NCBI RefSeq assembly: GCF_009193325.2
Contig: NZ_CP059856.1
Location: 1,984,001 to 2,048,000 of the forward strand
DNA: 64,000 nucleotides
Reading direction: 5' to 3'
From: Bacteroides zhangwenhongii
GTDB lineage: Bacteria; Bacteroidota; Bacteroidia; Bacteroidales; Bacteroidaceae
Shown: positions 1-8,104 of the stretch, piece after piece
Position numbering within the stretch: position 1 is the first letter of the stretch
Layout of the letters: every line of letters begins with the position of its first letter
Notes under the pieces: generated by a model
What the model was told of the DNA's origin: nothing
Database searches by the model: none
What the model saw: the letters and a program-made list of their open reading frames with translations, nothing else
Translations under genes and position numbers: made by a program

Positions 1-66
1 AAAGAGTCATTGGAAAGTGGACGCGCATTAGCTACCCTAAAAAAATTCATTGAATTGAATAGTTAA
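1..66 (+). CDS. trpD: Anthranilate phosphoribosyltransferase, C-terminal end (partial)
   Basis: Only the last 21 codons are present, ending at the TAA at 64-66. The readable tail has the form KESLESGRALATLKKFIELN and then Ser-stop. A tail of the type SGxAxxxLxxF is typical of TrpD proteins, which transfer a phosphoribosyl group to anthranilate. The stronger argument is context: trpC, trpF and trpA follow on the same strand, matching the usual Bacteroides trp order B-E-G-D-C-F-A. The start of the gene lies outside the window, so nothing can be said about its promoter or leader. Confidence 0.75.
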   Translation, partial: KESLESGRALATLKKFIELNS

Positions 67-74
67 ATGTAAAA

Positions 75-147
75 TTAGGCACGGATTACACGGATTACAC
101 AGTTCTTGTTAATCCGAAGCCGTAAAATCCATGTAATCCGTGCCTAA
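75..147. repeat. Inverted repeat with internal tandem 9-mer between trpD and trpC
   Basis: Perfect 16-bp arms at 75-90 and 132-147 read TTAGGCACGGATTACA and its complement. The left arm continues into a tandem CGGATTACA repeat (82-90 and 91-99). The element fills nearly the whole gap between trpD and trpC. RNA read across it could form a long-loop hairpin within the operon. It looks like a dispersed intergenic repeat rather than a gene-specific operator, but that is inference. Confidence 0.6.
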
Positions 148-177
148 ATCATCATAAATATAAAAACCTACGAACTG

Positions 178-960
178 ATGAAAGATATATTATCAGAGAT
201 TATAGCAAACAAACGATTTGAAGTTGACCTGCAAAAGCAGGCTATCTCCATCGAGCAATTACAGGAAGGTATCAGCGAAGCTCCGACCTCTCGTTCTATG
301 AAGCAGGCATTAGCCTCGTCTGCATCGGGTATTATCGCTGAATTCAAGCGCCGGTCTCCGTCCAAAGGATGGATAAAGGAAGAAGCATCCCCGGAAGAGA
401 TTGTTCCCTCCTATGCAGCAGCAGGAGCTTCTGCCCTTTCCATCCTCACCGACGAGAAGTTTTTCGGAGGAAGCCTGAAGGACATCCGCACTGCACGCCC
501 TTTGGTAGAGATCCCCATTCTTAGGAAAGACTTCATCATCGACGCTTACCAACTTTATCAAGCGAGAATAGTCGGTGCAGATGCCATACTTCTTATCGCA
601 GCCGCACTTGAACAGGACAAATGCAATGAGCTTACAGAAAAAGCTCATGAACTGGGTTTGGAGGTCTTATTGGAAATTCACAACACTGAAGAACTATCAT
701 ATATCAATGAGGAAATAGATATGATAGGCGTCAACAACCGTAATTTAGGGACTTTCTTTACGGATGTGGAAAACTCTTTCCGTCTCGCCGAACAACTCCC
801 CCAAGATTCTGTATTGGTATCAGAAAGTGGCATCTCCAATCCTGAAATCGTGAAACGTCTTCGGACAGCCGGATTTCGCGGATTCTTGATCGGCGAGACA
901 TTGATGAAAACGGAACATCCGGGAGAAACCTTACAGAATTTCCTGCAAGCAATGCAATAA
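178..960 (+). CDS. trpC: Indole-3-glycerol phosphate synthase
   Basis: This 260-residue TIM-barrel enzyme converts carboxyphenylamino-deoxyribulose phosphate to indole-3-glycerol phosphate in cytosolic tryptophan synthesis. The family signature EFKRRSPSKG is at about residues 55-64, with the catalytic Lys at 57. LRKDFIID supplies the next conserved barrel strand at about residue 115. VSESGIS and the phosphate-binding GFLIGETLM lie near the C-terminus. The length matches the family. It follows trpD after a 111-bp gap holding an inverted repeat and is 26 bp ahead of trpF, so it is part of one operon. The ATG at 178 gives a normal N-terminus. Confidence 0.97.
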   Translation: MKDILSEIIANKRFEVDLQKQAISIEQLQEGISEAPTSRSMKQALASSASGIIAEFKRRSPSKGWIKEEASPEEIVPSYAAAGASALSILTDEKFFGGSLKDIRTARPLVEIPILRKDFIIDAYQLYQARIVGADAILLIAAALEQDKCNELTEKAHELGLEVLLEIHNTEELSYINEEIDMIGVNNRNLGTFFTDVENSFRLAEQLPQDSVLVSESGISNPEIVKRLRTAGFRGFLIGETLMKTEHPGETLQNFLQAMQ

Positions 961-986
961 CCAATCGCCTAAAAACAGACAACCCT

Positions 987-1610
987 ATGATCAACGGAAA
1001 AATCATCAAAGTTTGCGGGATGTGTGAAGCAGAAAACATACGGGACGTAGAAGCACTCGAAGGTATTGATATGCTGGGATTTATTTTTTATCCCAAATCT
1101 CCGAGATATATCTATGAACTTCCCGCTTACCTTCCTATTCGCGCCAAGCGTGTCGGAGTATTTGTAAATGCAGATAAGCCGACAGTCAGTATGTATGCTG
1201 ACCGTTTCGGACTGGACTATGTCCAACTGCATGGGACGGAATCACCGGAATATTGCCGGTCACTACAAGAGAGGGGACTGAAAATCATCAAAGCATTTTC
1301 GATAGCCCTACCCAAAGACTTGACAAAGGTATATGAATATGAGAAAGCTTGCGATTTTTTCCTGTTCGACACTAAATGCGAACAATATGGCGGTTCGGGG
1401 AATCAATTTGACTGGAATATATTGCATACATACAAAGGACACGTACCTTTTATATTAAGCGGAGGAATCCATTCCTGCAGCGCCCATTCTCTCAAGGGAT
1501 TCAGCCATCCCCTCCTTGCCGGATACGACCTCAATAGTCGTTTTGAAGTGAAACCCGGAAAGAAAGATACAGACCGGATCCGAACATTCCTAAATGAATT
1601 AAAATCATAA
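987..1610 (+). CDS. trpF: Phosphoribosylanthranilate isomerase
   Basis: This 207-residue protein catalyses the Amadori rearrangement of phosphoribosylanthranilate. The N-terminal IIKVCGM carries the catalytic Cys of the TrpF family. LDYVQLHG and the late LSGGIH segment match the usual TIM-barrel phosphate-binding strands, and an aspartate is present in LFDTK. It is a stand-alone protein here, not fused to TrpC as in enterobacteria. The gene sits 26 bp after trpC and 18 bp before trpA, which supports co-transcription. Confidence 0.95.
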   Translation: MINGKIIKVCGMCEAENIRDVEALEGIDMLGFIFYPKSPRYIYELPAYLPIRAKRVGVFVNADKPTVSMYADRFGLDYVQLHGTESPEYCRSLQERGLKIIKAFSIALPKDLTKVYEYEKACDFFLFDTKCEQYGGSGNQFDWNILHTYKGHVPFILSGGIHSCSAHSLKGFSHPLLAGYDLNSRFEVKPGKKDTDRIRTFLNELKS

Positions 1611-1628
1611 TTAAAAAACTCAATAATC

Positions 1629-2399
1629 ATGAATAGAATCAATCAACTTTTCAATAGCGATAAGAAAGACATACTTTCTATCTATTTCTGCGCCGGTGAT
1701 CCTACTTTAGAAGGGACTGCTCACATAATCCGTACTCTCGAAAACAACGGAGTCGACATGATCGAAATCGGAATCCCTTTCAGCGACCCGATGGCGGACG
1801 GCATTGTCATTCAGAATGCCGCTACTCAAGCTTTACGCAACGGTATGTCTTTAAAACTTCTTTTTGAACAACTACGGGATATTCGAAAGGATGTGAAAAT
1901 TCCATTGATATTAATGGGATACTTAAATCCGATCATGCAATTCGGATTTGAGAATTTCTGCCGTAGATGTGTAGAATGTGGTATCGACGGTGTCATTATC
2001 CCTGATCTCCCTTTCCGTGACTATCAGGAACAATACCGAATCATCGCCGAACGATATGGTATCAAGGTGATTATGCTTATTACCCCGGAGACCAGCGAAG
2101 AACGCGTGCGGGAAATCGATGCGCATACGGATGGTTTTATCTATATGGTTTCATCAGCGGCAACCACCGGAGCACAACAGGATTTCAATGAGCAGAAGCG
2201 AGCCTATTTCAAAAAAATAGAGGATATGCACCTCAACAATCCGTTAATGGTAGGGTTCGGAATCTCCAATAAAGCGACTTTTCAAGCTGCTTGCGAACAC
2301 GCCTCCGGAGCAATCATAGGCAGCAGATTCGTTACTTTGCTTGAAGAAGAAAAAGATCCGGAGAAGGCAATACTCAAATTAAAAGCAGGATTGAAATGA
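1629..2399 (+). CDS. trpA: Tryptophan synthase alpha chain
   Basis: This 256-residue alpha subunit cleaves indole-3-glycerol phosphate and channels indole to TrpB. The diagnostic motif MIEIGIPFSDPMADG is at about residues 44-58 and includes the catalytic Glu. A further catalytic Asp lies in GVIIPDLPF. VGFGIS and GAIIGSRFV form the C-terminal phosphate site. The trpB gene is not in the window and presumably lies at the head of the operon, outside it. This is the last trp gene and is followed by a paired hairpin region. Confidence 0.97.
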   Translation: MNRINQLFNSDKKDILSIYFCAGDPTLEGTAHIIRTLENNGVDMIEIGIPFSDPMADGIVIQNAATQALRNGMSLKLLFEQLRDIRKDVKIPLILMGYLNPIMQFGFENFCRRCVECGIDGVIIPDLPFRDYQEQYRIIAERYGIKVIMLITPETSEERVREIDAHTDGFIYMVSSAATTGAQQDFNEQKRAYFKKIEDMHLNNPLMVGFGISNKATFQAACEHASGAIIGSRFVTLLEEEKDPEKAILKLKAGLK

Positions 2400-2470
2400 T
2401 TTATTGATGTGGATCAGCGGTTTATTCTGAGCCGTCAAATCCTCTCTCACGCTTTGCCTACATCTTTTAT

Positions 2471-2525
2471 AAAAAGATGGCGGGAAATCTAAAAAAAGCA
2501 ACCATCTTTTTTATATTTCCCGCCA
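2471..2525 (+). terminator. Two overlapping, mutually exclusive hairpins after trpA
   Basis: AAAAAGATGG (2471-2480) pairs with CCATCTTTTT (2502-2511). TGGCGGGAAAT (2478-2488) pairs with ATTTCCCGCCA (2515-2525). The left arms share TGG, so both stems cannot form fully at once. The first has a U-rich 3' arm and could end the trp transcript. It may be a simple terminator, but the switch-like overlap is visible. Confidence 0.55.
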
Positions 2526-2634
2526 CAACTTATTCATACAAATGAGGAATCCACAAAATTATTCGAAAACTCATCAATCATAAATCACAATTATTTCATA
2601 TCTTTGCCAATGTTTTAACAGTAATTCAACAATT

Positions 2635-3675
2635 ATGAGAGCAGAGACCCCTTCCGTTTTGTTAATTTACACGGGTGGAACGATCGGAATGATAGAAAAT
2701 CCGGAAACTGGTGCTTTAGAAAACTTTAACTTCGATCATCTACTCAAGCATGTACCCGAATTAAAAAGATTCAACTACCGCATCTCTTCCTATCAATTCG
2801 AACCACCTCTCGACTCTTCGGATATGGAACCTGCTTACTGGGCAAAACTGGTAAAGATTATCAATTATAATTACGACTATTTCGATGGTTTTGTCATTCT
2901 TCACGGAACGGACACTATGGCTTACACAGCTTCCGCATTAAGTTTTATGCTCGAAAACCTGAGCAAGCCTGTCATCCTCACAGGTTCACAGCTTCCTATC
3001 GGGACTTTACGGACGGATGGAAAAGAAAACCTTATCACAGCTATTGAAATCGCTGCCGCCAAGAACCCGGACGGAACAGCCATCGTTCCTGAGGTCTGCA
3101 TATTTTTTGAAAATCATTTGATGCGTGGCAACCGTACAACCAAAATCAATGCGGAAAACTTCAACGCATTTCGTTCTTTCAACTACCCACCATTAGCACG
3201 GGTAGGCATCCATATCAAATATGAGCCTAACTTGATTCGCAAACCCGATCCGACAAAACCGTTAAAGCCACATTATTTATTTGATACCAATGTCGTTATT
3301 CTGACGCTCTTTCCCGGCATTCAAGAAAGTATCGTGACCTCCCTCCTTCATGTTCCGGGATTAAAGGCTGTCGTAATGAAGACTTTCGGATCGGGAAACG
3401 CACCGCAAAAAGAATGGTTTATCCGCCAGCTAAAGGAAGCGACGGAACGTGGAATCATCATTGTCAACATTACCCAATGCGCGTCCGGAGCTGTAGAAAT
3501 GGGACGTTATGAAACAGGAATGCATCTTTTGGAAGCCGGTGTTATCAGCGGATATGACAGTACCCCCGAATGCGCCATTACGAAACTGATGTTTCTGCTG
3601 GGACACGGATTATCCAACCAAGACATTCGGTACAAAATGAATTCTTGTCTGATAGGAGAAATCACTAAAGTTTGA
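2635..3675 (+). CDS. ansA: Type I (cytoplasmic) L-asparaginase
   Basis: This 346-residue enzyme hydrolyses L-asparagine to aspartate and ammonia. The first catalytic loop is YTGGTIGM at residues 12-19, with the Thr nucleophile. The second triad motif is HGTDTMAYTAS at about residue 90, followed by the LTGSQLPIGTLRTDGKENL stretch. There is no signal peptide, which together with its length points to the cytosolic type I family. It is monocistronic, about 235 bp from trpA and 157 bp ahead of the next gene. The ATG at 2635 starts just before the conserved core. Confidence 0.93.
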   Translation: MRAETPSVLLIYTGGTIGMIENPETGALENFNFDHLLKHVPELKRFNYRISSYQFEPPLDSSDMEPAYWAKLVKIINYNYDYFDGFVILHGTDTMAYTASALSFMLENLSKPVILTGSQLPIGTLRTDGKENLITAIEIAAAKNPDGTAIVPEVCIFFENHLMRGNRTTKINAENFNAFRSFNYPPLARVGIHIKYEPNLIRKPDPTKPLKPHYLFDTNVVILTLFPGIQESIVTSLLHVPGLKAVVMKTFGSGNAPQKEWFIRQLKEATERGIIIVNITQCASGAVEMGRYETGMHLLEAGVISGYDSTPECAITKLMFLLGHGLSNQDIRYKMNSCLIGEITKV

Positions 3676-3745
3676 AATAGGAGCCTATTATCATACTTAT
3701 TTGATTTTATTTGTTTAAATATAGGTGTTATTCTAAAATAATATC

Positions 3746-3753
3746 TATATTTG
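3746..3753 (+). promoter_or_regulatory. -7 element of the glycan-locus promoter
   Basis: TATATTTG matches the Bacteroides TAnnTTTG -7 consensus. It is about 80 bp ahead of the receiver gene at 3833. A clear -33 TTTG was not found at the expected distance, so the promoter call is moderate. Confidence 0.5.
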
Positions 3754-3832
3754 CACTGCTTGTAAATTTTATGTAACAACAAACTTATCTATAAACCTGA
3801 TAACAAAGCAAGCGATAGAAAGGTCTATTCGT

Positions 3833-4198
3833 ATGAAAAAGAAAATATTACTAGTCGACGATAAAGCGACAATTGGAAAAGTAGCCGGTGTATACTTAGG
3901 AAAAGATTATGATTTTACCTATCGGGAAGATCCTATCAAAGCTATCGAATGGCTGAACGAGGGCAATATACCCGATCTTATCATATCGGATATCCGCATG
4001 CCTCTCATGACAGGAGACGAGTTCTTAAGATACATGAAAAATAATGAATTATTCAAGTCAATCCCTATTGTCATGTTATCCAGTGAGGAAAGCACGACGG
4101 AAAGAATCAGACTATTGGAAGAAGGAGCGGAAGACTACATATTAAAGCCATTCAACCCATTGGAACTCAAAGTCCGAATCAAAAAGATTATTGACTAA
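3833..4198 (+). CDS. Single-domain response regulator (receiver only)
   Basis: This 121-residue CheY-like protein has an intact phosphorylation site. The acidic pair is in LLVDD (residues 9-10), the phospho-acceptor is Asp53 in ISDIRMP, and the conserved Lys is in ILKPFNP near residue 107. It has no output domain, so it must act through protein contacts. It is 14 bp upstream of a sugar-phosphate transferase whose N-terminus resembles a receiver that has lost its Asp. A direct regulatory link between the two proteins is inferred. No histidine kinase is adjacent. Confidence 0.9.
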   Translation: MKKKILLVDDKATIGKVAGVYLGKDYDFTYREDPIKAIEWLNEGNIPDLIISDIRMPLMTGDEFLRYMKNNELFKSIPIVMLSSEESTTERIRLLEEGAEDYILKPFNPLELKVRIKKIID

Positions 4199-4212
4199 TA
4201 CCAGGCTGCTAC

Positions 4213-5379
4213 ATGCAATATTTTATTTATATAGGTAGAGATAGCAAGACGATAGAGTTGTTTTCCAGATTAAATGTAGGGGTATTTTATGCTGTTCCCA
4301 ATTGTAGCAAAGCTATTAAAGCAGTAGACAAAATACGTGAAAAATATGATATAGCTCTATTTTTTGAACAAGTAGACCTCTCCAAAGATATTGCAGATAT
4401 CCGGTATATGCGCAAGAAATATCCGGGACTTTACATGGTACTTGTTATGGATTCGTTGTCTAAAGAAGAAGCGGCACAATATCTGAAAGCCGGAATCAAC
4501 AATACCATTAAATTTGAAATGACTCATGAAGCCTTAACAGACTTATCAACTTTTCTCAAACGCCGCAAGGAACAGAAAATAAAAGATCTCCAGCTCAAGG
4601 CACAAAATATCAAAGCTTTCCGGTTACCTTTATGGAAACGAATCTTTGATATATTATTTTCGGGAATGGCTATATTATGTCTTTCCCCTCTTTTGATATT
4701 TACCGCATTAGCCATTCGCTTGGAAAGTAAAGGAGCAGTCATCTATAAATCCAAACGAGTCGGAAGCAACTATCAGATATTTGATTTTCTCAAATTTCGT
4801 TCCATGTATACTGATGCGGACAAGCATCTGAAAGATTTCAATGCTCTTAACCAATACCAGCAGGAAGAAGAGGAGGAGCCCGATATATGGGGAGAAGACA
4901 TCGATACAGACATGAATGAAGAAGGCGATGAAGAAGAAATTCTTTTAGTATCCGATGATTTCGTTATCTCCGAAGAAGATTATATTCACAAAAAATCCAA
5001 AGAGAAAAGCAATGCTTTTGTTAAACTGGAAAATGATCCGAGAATAACAAAGATAGGACGCTTTATCCGCAAATACAGTATCGACGAGTTACCGCAGCTT
5101 TTTAATATCTTAAAAGGGGATATGTCAATAGTCGGCAATCGACCTCTCCCACTCTATGAAGCCGAATTACTGACTAGCGACGAACATATCGACCGCTTCA
5201 TAGGTCCTGCCGGGCTAACCGGTCTATGGCAGGTAGAGAAAAGAGGTGAAGCAGGCAAACTTTCCGCTGAAGAACGTAAACAATTGGATATCACTTATGC
5301 AAAAACTTTTTCTTTCTGGCTGGATATAAAGATTATTCTAAAGACAGTTACTGCATTTATTCAAAAAGAGAACGTATAA
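4213..5379 (+). CDS. Polyprenyl-phosphate sugar-1-phosphate transferase with N-terminal pseudo-receiver
   Basis: This 388-residue protein has a C-terminal bacterial sugar transferase domain of the PglC/WcaJ type, which puts the first sugar phosphate on undecaprenyl phosphate. Visible marks are the membrane-inserting helix at about 147-168, the KRVG motif, FLKFRSM, RKYSIDELPQL, GDMSIVGNRPLP and GLTGLWQV. Residues 1-120 look like a CheY fold, but the acceptor Asp position reads ALFFEQ, so phosphorylation there is unlikely. A highly acidic insert of about 35 residues at 215-250 interrupts the catalytic domain. It probably begins synthesis of an exopolysaccharide or other surface glycan; the product is unknown. 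Confidence 0.85.
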   Translation: MQYFIYIGRDSKTIELFSRLNVGVFYAVPNCSKAIKAVDKIREKYDIALFFEQVDLSKDIADIRYMRKKYPGLYMVLVMDSLSKEEAAQYLKAGINNTIKFEMTHEALTDLSTFLKRRKEQKIKDLQLKAQNIKAFRLPLWKRIFDILFSGMAILCLSPLLIFTALAIRLESKGAVIYKSKRVGSNYQIFDFLKFRSMYTDADKHLKDFNALNQYQQEEEEEPDIWGEDIDTDMNEEGDEEEILLVSDDFVISEEDYIHKKSKEKSNAFVKLENDPRITKIGRFIRKYSIDELPQLFNILKGDMSIVGNRPLPLYEAELLTSDEHIDRFIGPAGLTGLWQVEKRGEAGKLSAEERKQLDITYAKTFSFWLDIKIILKTVTAFIQKENV

Positions 5380-5392
5380 CTTCCCTTAAGTG

Positions 5393-6340
5393 ATGGACTC
5401 TTATATCTACATAATAGATGATCTGGCATTTTTCCTTACAGGGATTCTGTTTCTATACCTTTTTGTATTATCCACCGCTTCACATTTCAAACATATCACA
5501 TACCCTAAAGCTCAAAAAAAATATCGCTGCGCCATCCTTATTCGTGAAAGCAGTCCCCTTCCCGATTTATATGGAAAAGAATCACCCTACGAATTCATCA
5601 CATACAGCGATCTATATCAAGGTATCAACAGTTTAGACAAAGAACATTACGACTTGGCTCTTATCCTGCCTGATACCGCCCGTACTCTGTCCCCACAACT
5701 GTTGGACAAGATTTATGACGCTTATGATGCCGGAATACAGGCAATCCAGCTACATACACTCGTAGAAGGCTGCAAGGGATTTTGTTTCAAATTTCGAGTG
5801 ATGCGTGATGAAATAAAAAACAGCCTGTACAGGGCAGGCAATACGCAATTCGGGTTATCATCCAATTTGCTTGGAACCAATATGGCTATTGATCTGGCAT
5901 GGTTACAGAAAAACCTGAAAAGTTCCAAAACCAATATCGAACGGAAGTTACTTCGACAGAACATATATATCGACTATCTTCCGGAAGCCATTGTTTACTG
6001 CGAATCCTATCCGACCTGTCCTTATCGGAAGCGCCCCCGAAAAATGATCTCTTATTTGCTCCCCTCTCTATTAGAAGGTAACTGGAGTTTTCTTAATCGG
6101 ATTATGCAGCTATTAATACCCTCTCCGCTGAAATTGTGCATCTTCGTCGGTATCTATGCTTTACTGATGACAGCATATAACTGGACTTCATCATTTGGCT
6201 GGTGGAGCATATTATTCGGTTTATTCATTGTATACAGTCTGGCGATTCCGGATTATCTGGTAGAAGACAAAAAGAAGAAAAAACACTCAATATGGAGAAA
6301 AAAACACTTAAGCAGCGAATTAAAGAAAACTCCGGTTTAA
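5393..6340 (+). CDS. Membrane-anchored glycosyltransferase family 2-like protein, degenerate
   Basis: A 315-residue protein with one N-terminal membrane segment (about 9-27) and two or three C-terminal ones (about 240-290). The middle resembles a GT2 fold ([29 protein letters not shown] and a later [19 protein letters not shown] region). The usual DxD and QxxRW motifs are not evident, so catalysis is uncertain. A GTG lies one codon earlier at 5390; I prefer the ATG at 5393. It is 13 bp after the sugar transferase gene and its 3' end overlaps the acyltransferase gene, so the three are one operon. Confidence in function is low, in the gene high. Confidence 0.7.
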   Translation: MDSYIYIIDDLAFFLTGILFLYLFVLSTASHFKHITYPKAQKKYRCAILIRESSPLPDLYGKESPYEFITYSDLYQGINSLDKEHYDLALILPDTARTLSPQLLDKIYDAYDAGIQAIQLHTLVEGCKGFCFKFRVMRDEIKNSLYRAGNTQFGLSSNLLGTNMAIDLAWLQKNLKSSKTNIERKLLRQNIYIDYLPEAIVYCESYPTCPYRKRPRKMISYLLPSLLEGNWSFLNRIMQLLIPSPLKLCIFVGIYALLMTAYNWTSSFGWWSILFGLFIVYSLAIPDYLVEDKKKKKHSIWRKKHLSSELKKTPV

Positions 6341-6939
6341 AACAGGCCGTTCACCGATTCATCATGCATCCTGTCAAAACGCGTCCTAACTGGTGGATAC
6401 GTATCTTCGGTTACGTATATCTTAAACGAGGTAAAGGCTCCGTGATTTATCGAAGCGTTCGCAAAGATCTCCCTCCCTTCAACCGATTTTCTTTAGGAAG
6501 ATATTCCGTTGTTGAGGATTTTTCCTGCCTCAACAATGCAGTAGGCGACCTGACTATCGGAGATTATACACGAATCGGATTAAGAAATACAATCATTGGT
6601 CCGGCCGCTATCGGCAACCACGTCAACCTTGCTCAGAATGTAACCGTCACAGGACTCAATCATAATTATGAGAATGTGGAAAAGAGAATTGACGAACAGG
6701 GTGTCAGCACACAAGCGGTTCTTATTGAGGATGATGTATGGGTAGGCGCCAATTCAGTCATTCTCCCGGGAGTGACTTTAGGAAAACATTGTGTTGTAGC
6801 TGCCGGAAGTATAGTCACTCATTCCGTCCCTCCCTATTCGATATGTGCCGGTTGCCCCGCAAAAGTTATCAAATCATATGATTTTGAAACAAATGAATGG
6901 AAAAAAGTAGAAAAATCAGCCATCAATAACCATAAATAA
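6292..6939 (+). CDS. Left-handed beta-helix acyltransferase (hexapeptide repeat)
   Basis: A 215-residue protein of the LbH acetyl/acyltransferase family. Hexapeptide-type repeats run from about residue 75 to 195, for example [40 protein letters not shown] and [18 protein letters not shown] carries the likely catalytic His. The ATG at 6292 gives MEKKTLKQ; an in-frame start at 6202 would overlap the previous gene by 139 bp and add a non-conserved leader, so I reject it. The remaining overlap is 49 bp, which suggests translational coupling. It likely O-acylates a sugar of the glycan begun by the upstream transferase. Confidence 0.88.
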   Translation: MEKKTLKQRIKENSGLKQAVHRFIMHPVKTRPNWWIRIFGYVYLKRGKGSVIYRSVRKDLPPFNRFSLGRYSVVEDFSCLNNAVGDLTIGDYTRIGLRNTIIGPAAIGNHVNLAQNVTVTGLNHNYENVEKRIDEQGVSTQAVLIEDDVWVGANSVILPGVTLGKHCVVAAGSIVTHSVPPYSICAGCPAKVIKSYDFETNEWKKVEKSAINNHK

Positions 6940-6974
6940 TGAGAATAGCTACGCAATATACCTTATATAGGGGA

Positions 6975-7110
6975 TTGTGACATATATTGAGATGCACTAT
7001 CTTTGCAGTATCAGAATTGAATTAATTAGTCATAATTTTATTACGTAGCCACATTTAAGTAAAAATGAAATAGGATCCTGCCGAAGTGATTTCGTCGGGA
7101 TTTTGTTTTT
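6975..7110 (+). ncRNA. Candidate sRNA, copy 1 of a two-copy family (promoter, body, terminator)
   Basis: The promoter has a TTG-type -33 at 6975-6977 and TATCTTTG at 6998-7005. A body follows from about 7012, then a stem 7075-7085 with 7091-7101, then T4GT5 to 7110. From 6997 to about 7058 it is nearly identical to 21017-21078, including AGTCATAATT and TTACGTAGCCACATT. The promoter context GGGGATTG is also shared. The predicted RNA is about 100 nt and carries no conserved ORF. Multi-copy intergenic sRNAs (the FopS family) have been reported in Bacteroides; membership is only a possibility. Confidence 0.6.
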
Positions 7111-7236
7111 ATACTGAGCCGAAATATCTACTGCCCCAATATTTTGCCGTTTTATTCGCAAGCAATAAAAAAACGAGCTAATTCTTTTTATAGAATCACT
7201 CGCCACCGCATCAGAAAAGCCAAAAGGCTTTTCCAT
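7030..7236 (-). CDS. Possible small protein, 68 residues, unknown
   Basis: The ORF starts at an ATG at 7236, preceded by GAGGTACT, which could serve as a short-spaced ribosome site. It begins MEKPFGFSDAVASD and is rich in Lys, Ile and Ser. No domain is recognised. It may be expressed from the reverse-strand promoter near 7432-7462. Against it, the ORF runs antisense through the sRNA candidate and its terminator, and its first codons form the AAAAGCC/GGCTTTT hairpin. It could be a chance ORF in a dispersed repeat. Confidence 0.25.
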   Translation of the reverse strand: MEKPFGFSDAVASDSIKRISSFFYCLRIKRQNIGAVDISAQYKNKIPTKSLRQDPISFLLKCGYVIKL

Positions 7237-7274
7237 AGTACCTCATTTTTTCCTGAAAACTAATCTTCTTTTTT

Positions 7275-7399
7275 ACCTCTAAAACGTCTTTACCTATTGT
7301 TATCCTTTTTACCTAACTATAAAAACTTTCCTATTGAATAAAAATTTTAATACCTTAAATCTTTACTTAATCTAATACCTTACATTTTTTCTTTTACCT
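7275..7399 (-). repeat. Array of degenerate AGGTA motifs in a leader
   Basis: On the minus strand AGGT, mostly with A after it, recurs at complements of 7396-7399, 7377-7380, 7352-7355, 7311-7314, 7292-7295 and 7275-7278, with weaker copies near 7329 and 7365. Spacing is 12-23 bp. The array lies downstream of a good promoter and is very AT-rich. Confidence 0.45.
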
Positions 7400-7431
7400 T
7401 ATAAACTAACAGCAATTTCCCAATTGCACTG

Positions 7432-7462
7432 CAAAGGTACGAATAATTTCCGTGTGCGCAAA
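7432..7462 (-). promoter_or_regulatory. Reverse-strand promoter with consensus -33 and -7
   Basis: On the minus strand TTTG (7462-7459) is followed after 19 bp by TACCTTTG (7439-7432), a near-ideal Bacteroides promoter. Transcription would start near 7425 and run left through the AGGTA array and the 68-residue ORF. It lies 30 bp past the stop of the LuxR-type gene, so it defines a separate transcript. Confidence 0.6.
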
Positions 7463-7492
7463 CGGTTTTATATTTTATAACACTTTCCCTTG

Positions 7493-8104
7493 CTATAAAT
7501 CTTTCACATCATTCAGCGTAACCAGCTTATTTACAATAGCATAAATAGTCAAACCTGCCGCACTATGTATTTGCAATTTTTTGCTAATATTTCTCCGATG
7601 CGTGATAACCGTATGAATAGATAAAAACAACTTTTCCGCTATTTCTTTATTTGTCATTCCTTTTACCACACAGATGACGATTTCCTTTTCCCGCTGGCTG
7701 AGCGCATCCTGACTTTCCAATTCTTCTTCCTCAGAAGGTACATTCAGCAAACCGGAGATTTTCTTAGACAATCTCTCCAAATCATCAAATATAGAAATAG
7801 ACTCATCATATTTGCTCAACAAGGAGGCATCTACAAAAGAAGTGACCAATGCTATCACCCGTATCTTCTTACCGGACGTTTCCTCTCGAAACTTACCTAC
7901 ATCGAAATAATCACCGAAAGCCGGATTGACAATCAGCATATCAGGACACTGCGTCCGGACGCAGTCATGCAGAGCCTCGATAGAAAGCAACTCTATAGGT
8001 TGCACTTTCACATTAGGAAGACGCTTCAACGCAGCAGTCAGTCCGCCACGGATGATTACAGAAGTCTCAGCAATTGCAATCCGGATAACTTCATTATTTT
8101 TCAT
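7493..8104 (-). CDS. LuxR/NarL-type regulator with atypical receiver
   Basis: A 203-residue protein with an N-terminal receiver-like domain and a C-terminal LuxR helix-turn-helix (LSQREKEIVICVVKGMTNKEIAEKLFLS, then IHTVITHRRNISKKL). The receiver lacks the usual acidic pair (IAIAETS in place of a DD motif). The acceptor strand reads MLIVNPAFG, with Asn where Asp is expected, so ordinary phosphorylation is unlikely. It overlaps the upstream haemerythrin-domain gene by 11 bp. I infer that it works with that protein, perhaps reading oxygen, NO or iron state through protein contact. No adjacent kinase was found. Confidence 0.85.
   Translation of the reverse strand: MKNNEVIRIAIAETSVIIRGGLTAALKRLPNVKVQPIELLSIEALHDCVRTQCPDMLIVNPAFGDYFDVGKFREETSGKKIRVIALVTSFVDASLLSKYDESISIFDDLERLSKKISGLLNVPSEEEELESQDALSQREKEIVICVVKGMTNKEIAEKLFLSIHTVITHRRNISKKLQIHSAAGLTIYAIVNKLVTLNDVKDL

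Noticed and set aside
3721..3753. ATAGGTGTT before TATATTTG
   Set aside because: The spacing from box start to -7 start is 25 bp instead of 30 and the box has two mismatches.
6202..6291. Upstream start for the hexapeptide acyltransferase
   Set aside because: It would overlap the glycosyltransferase gene by 139 bp and adds a leader unlike the family; the ATG at 6292 fits better.
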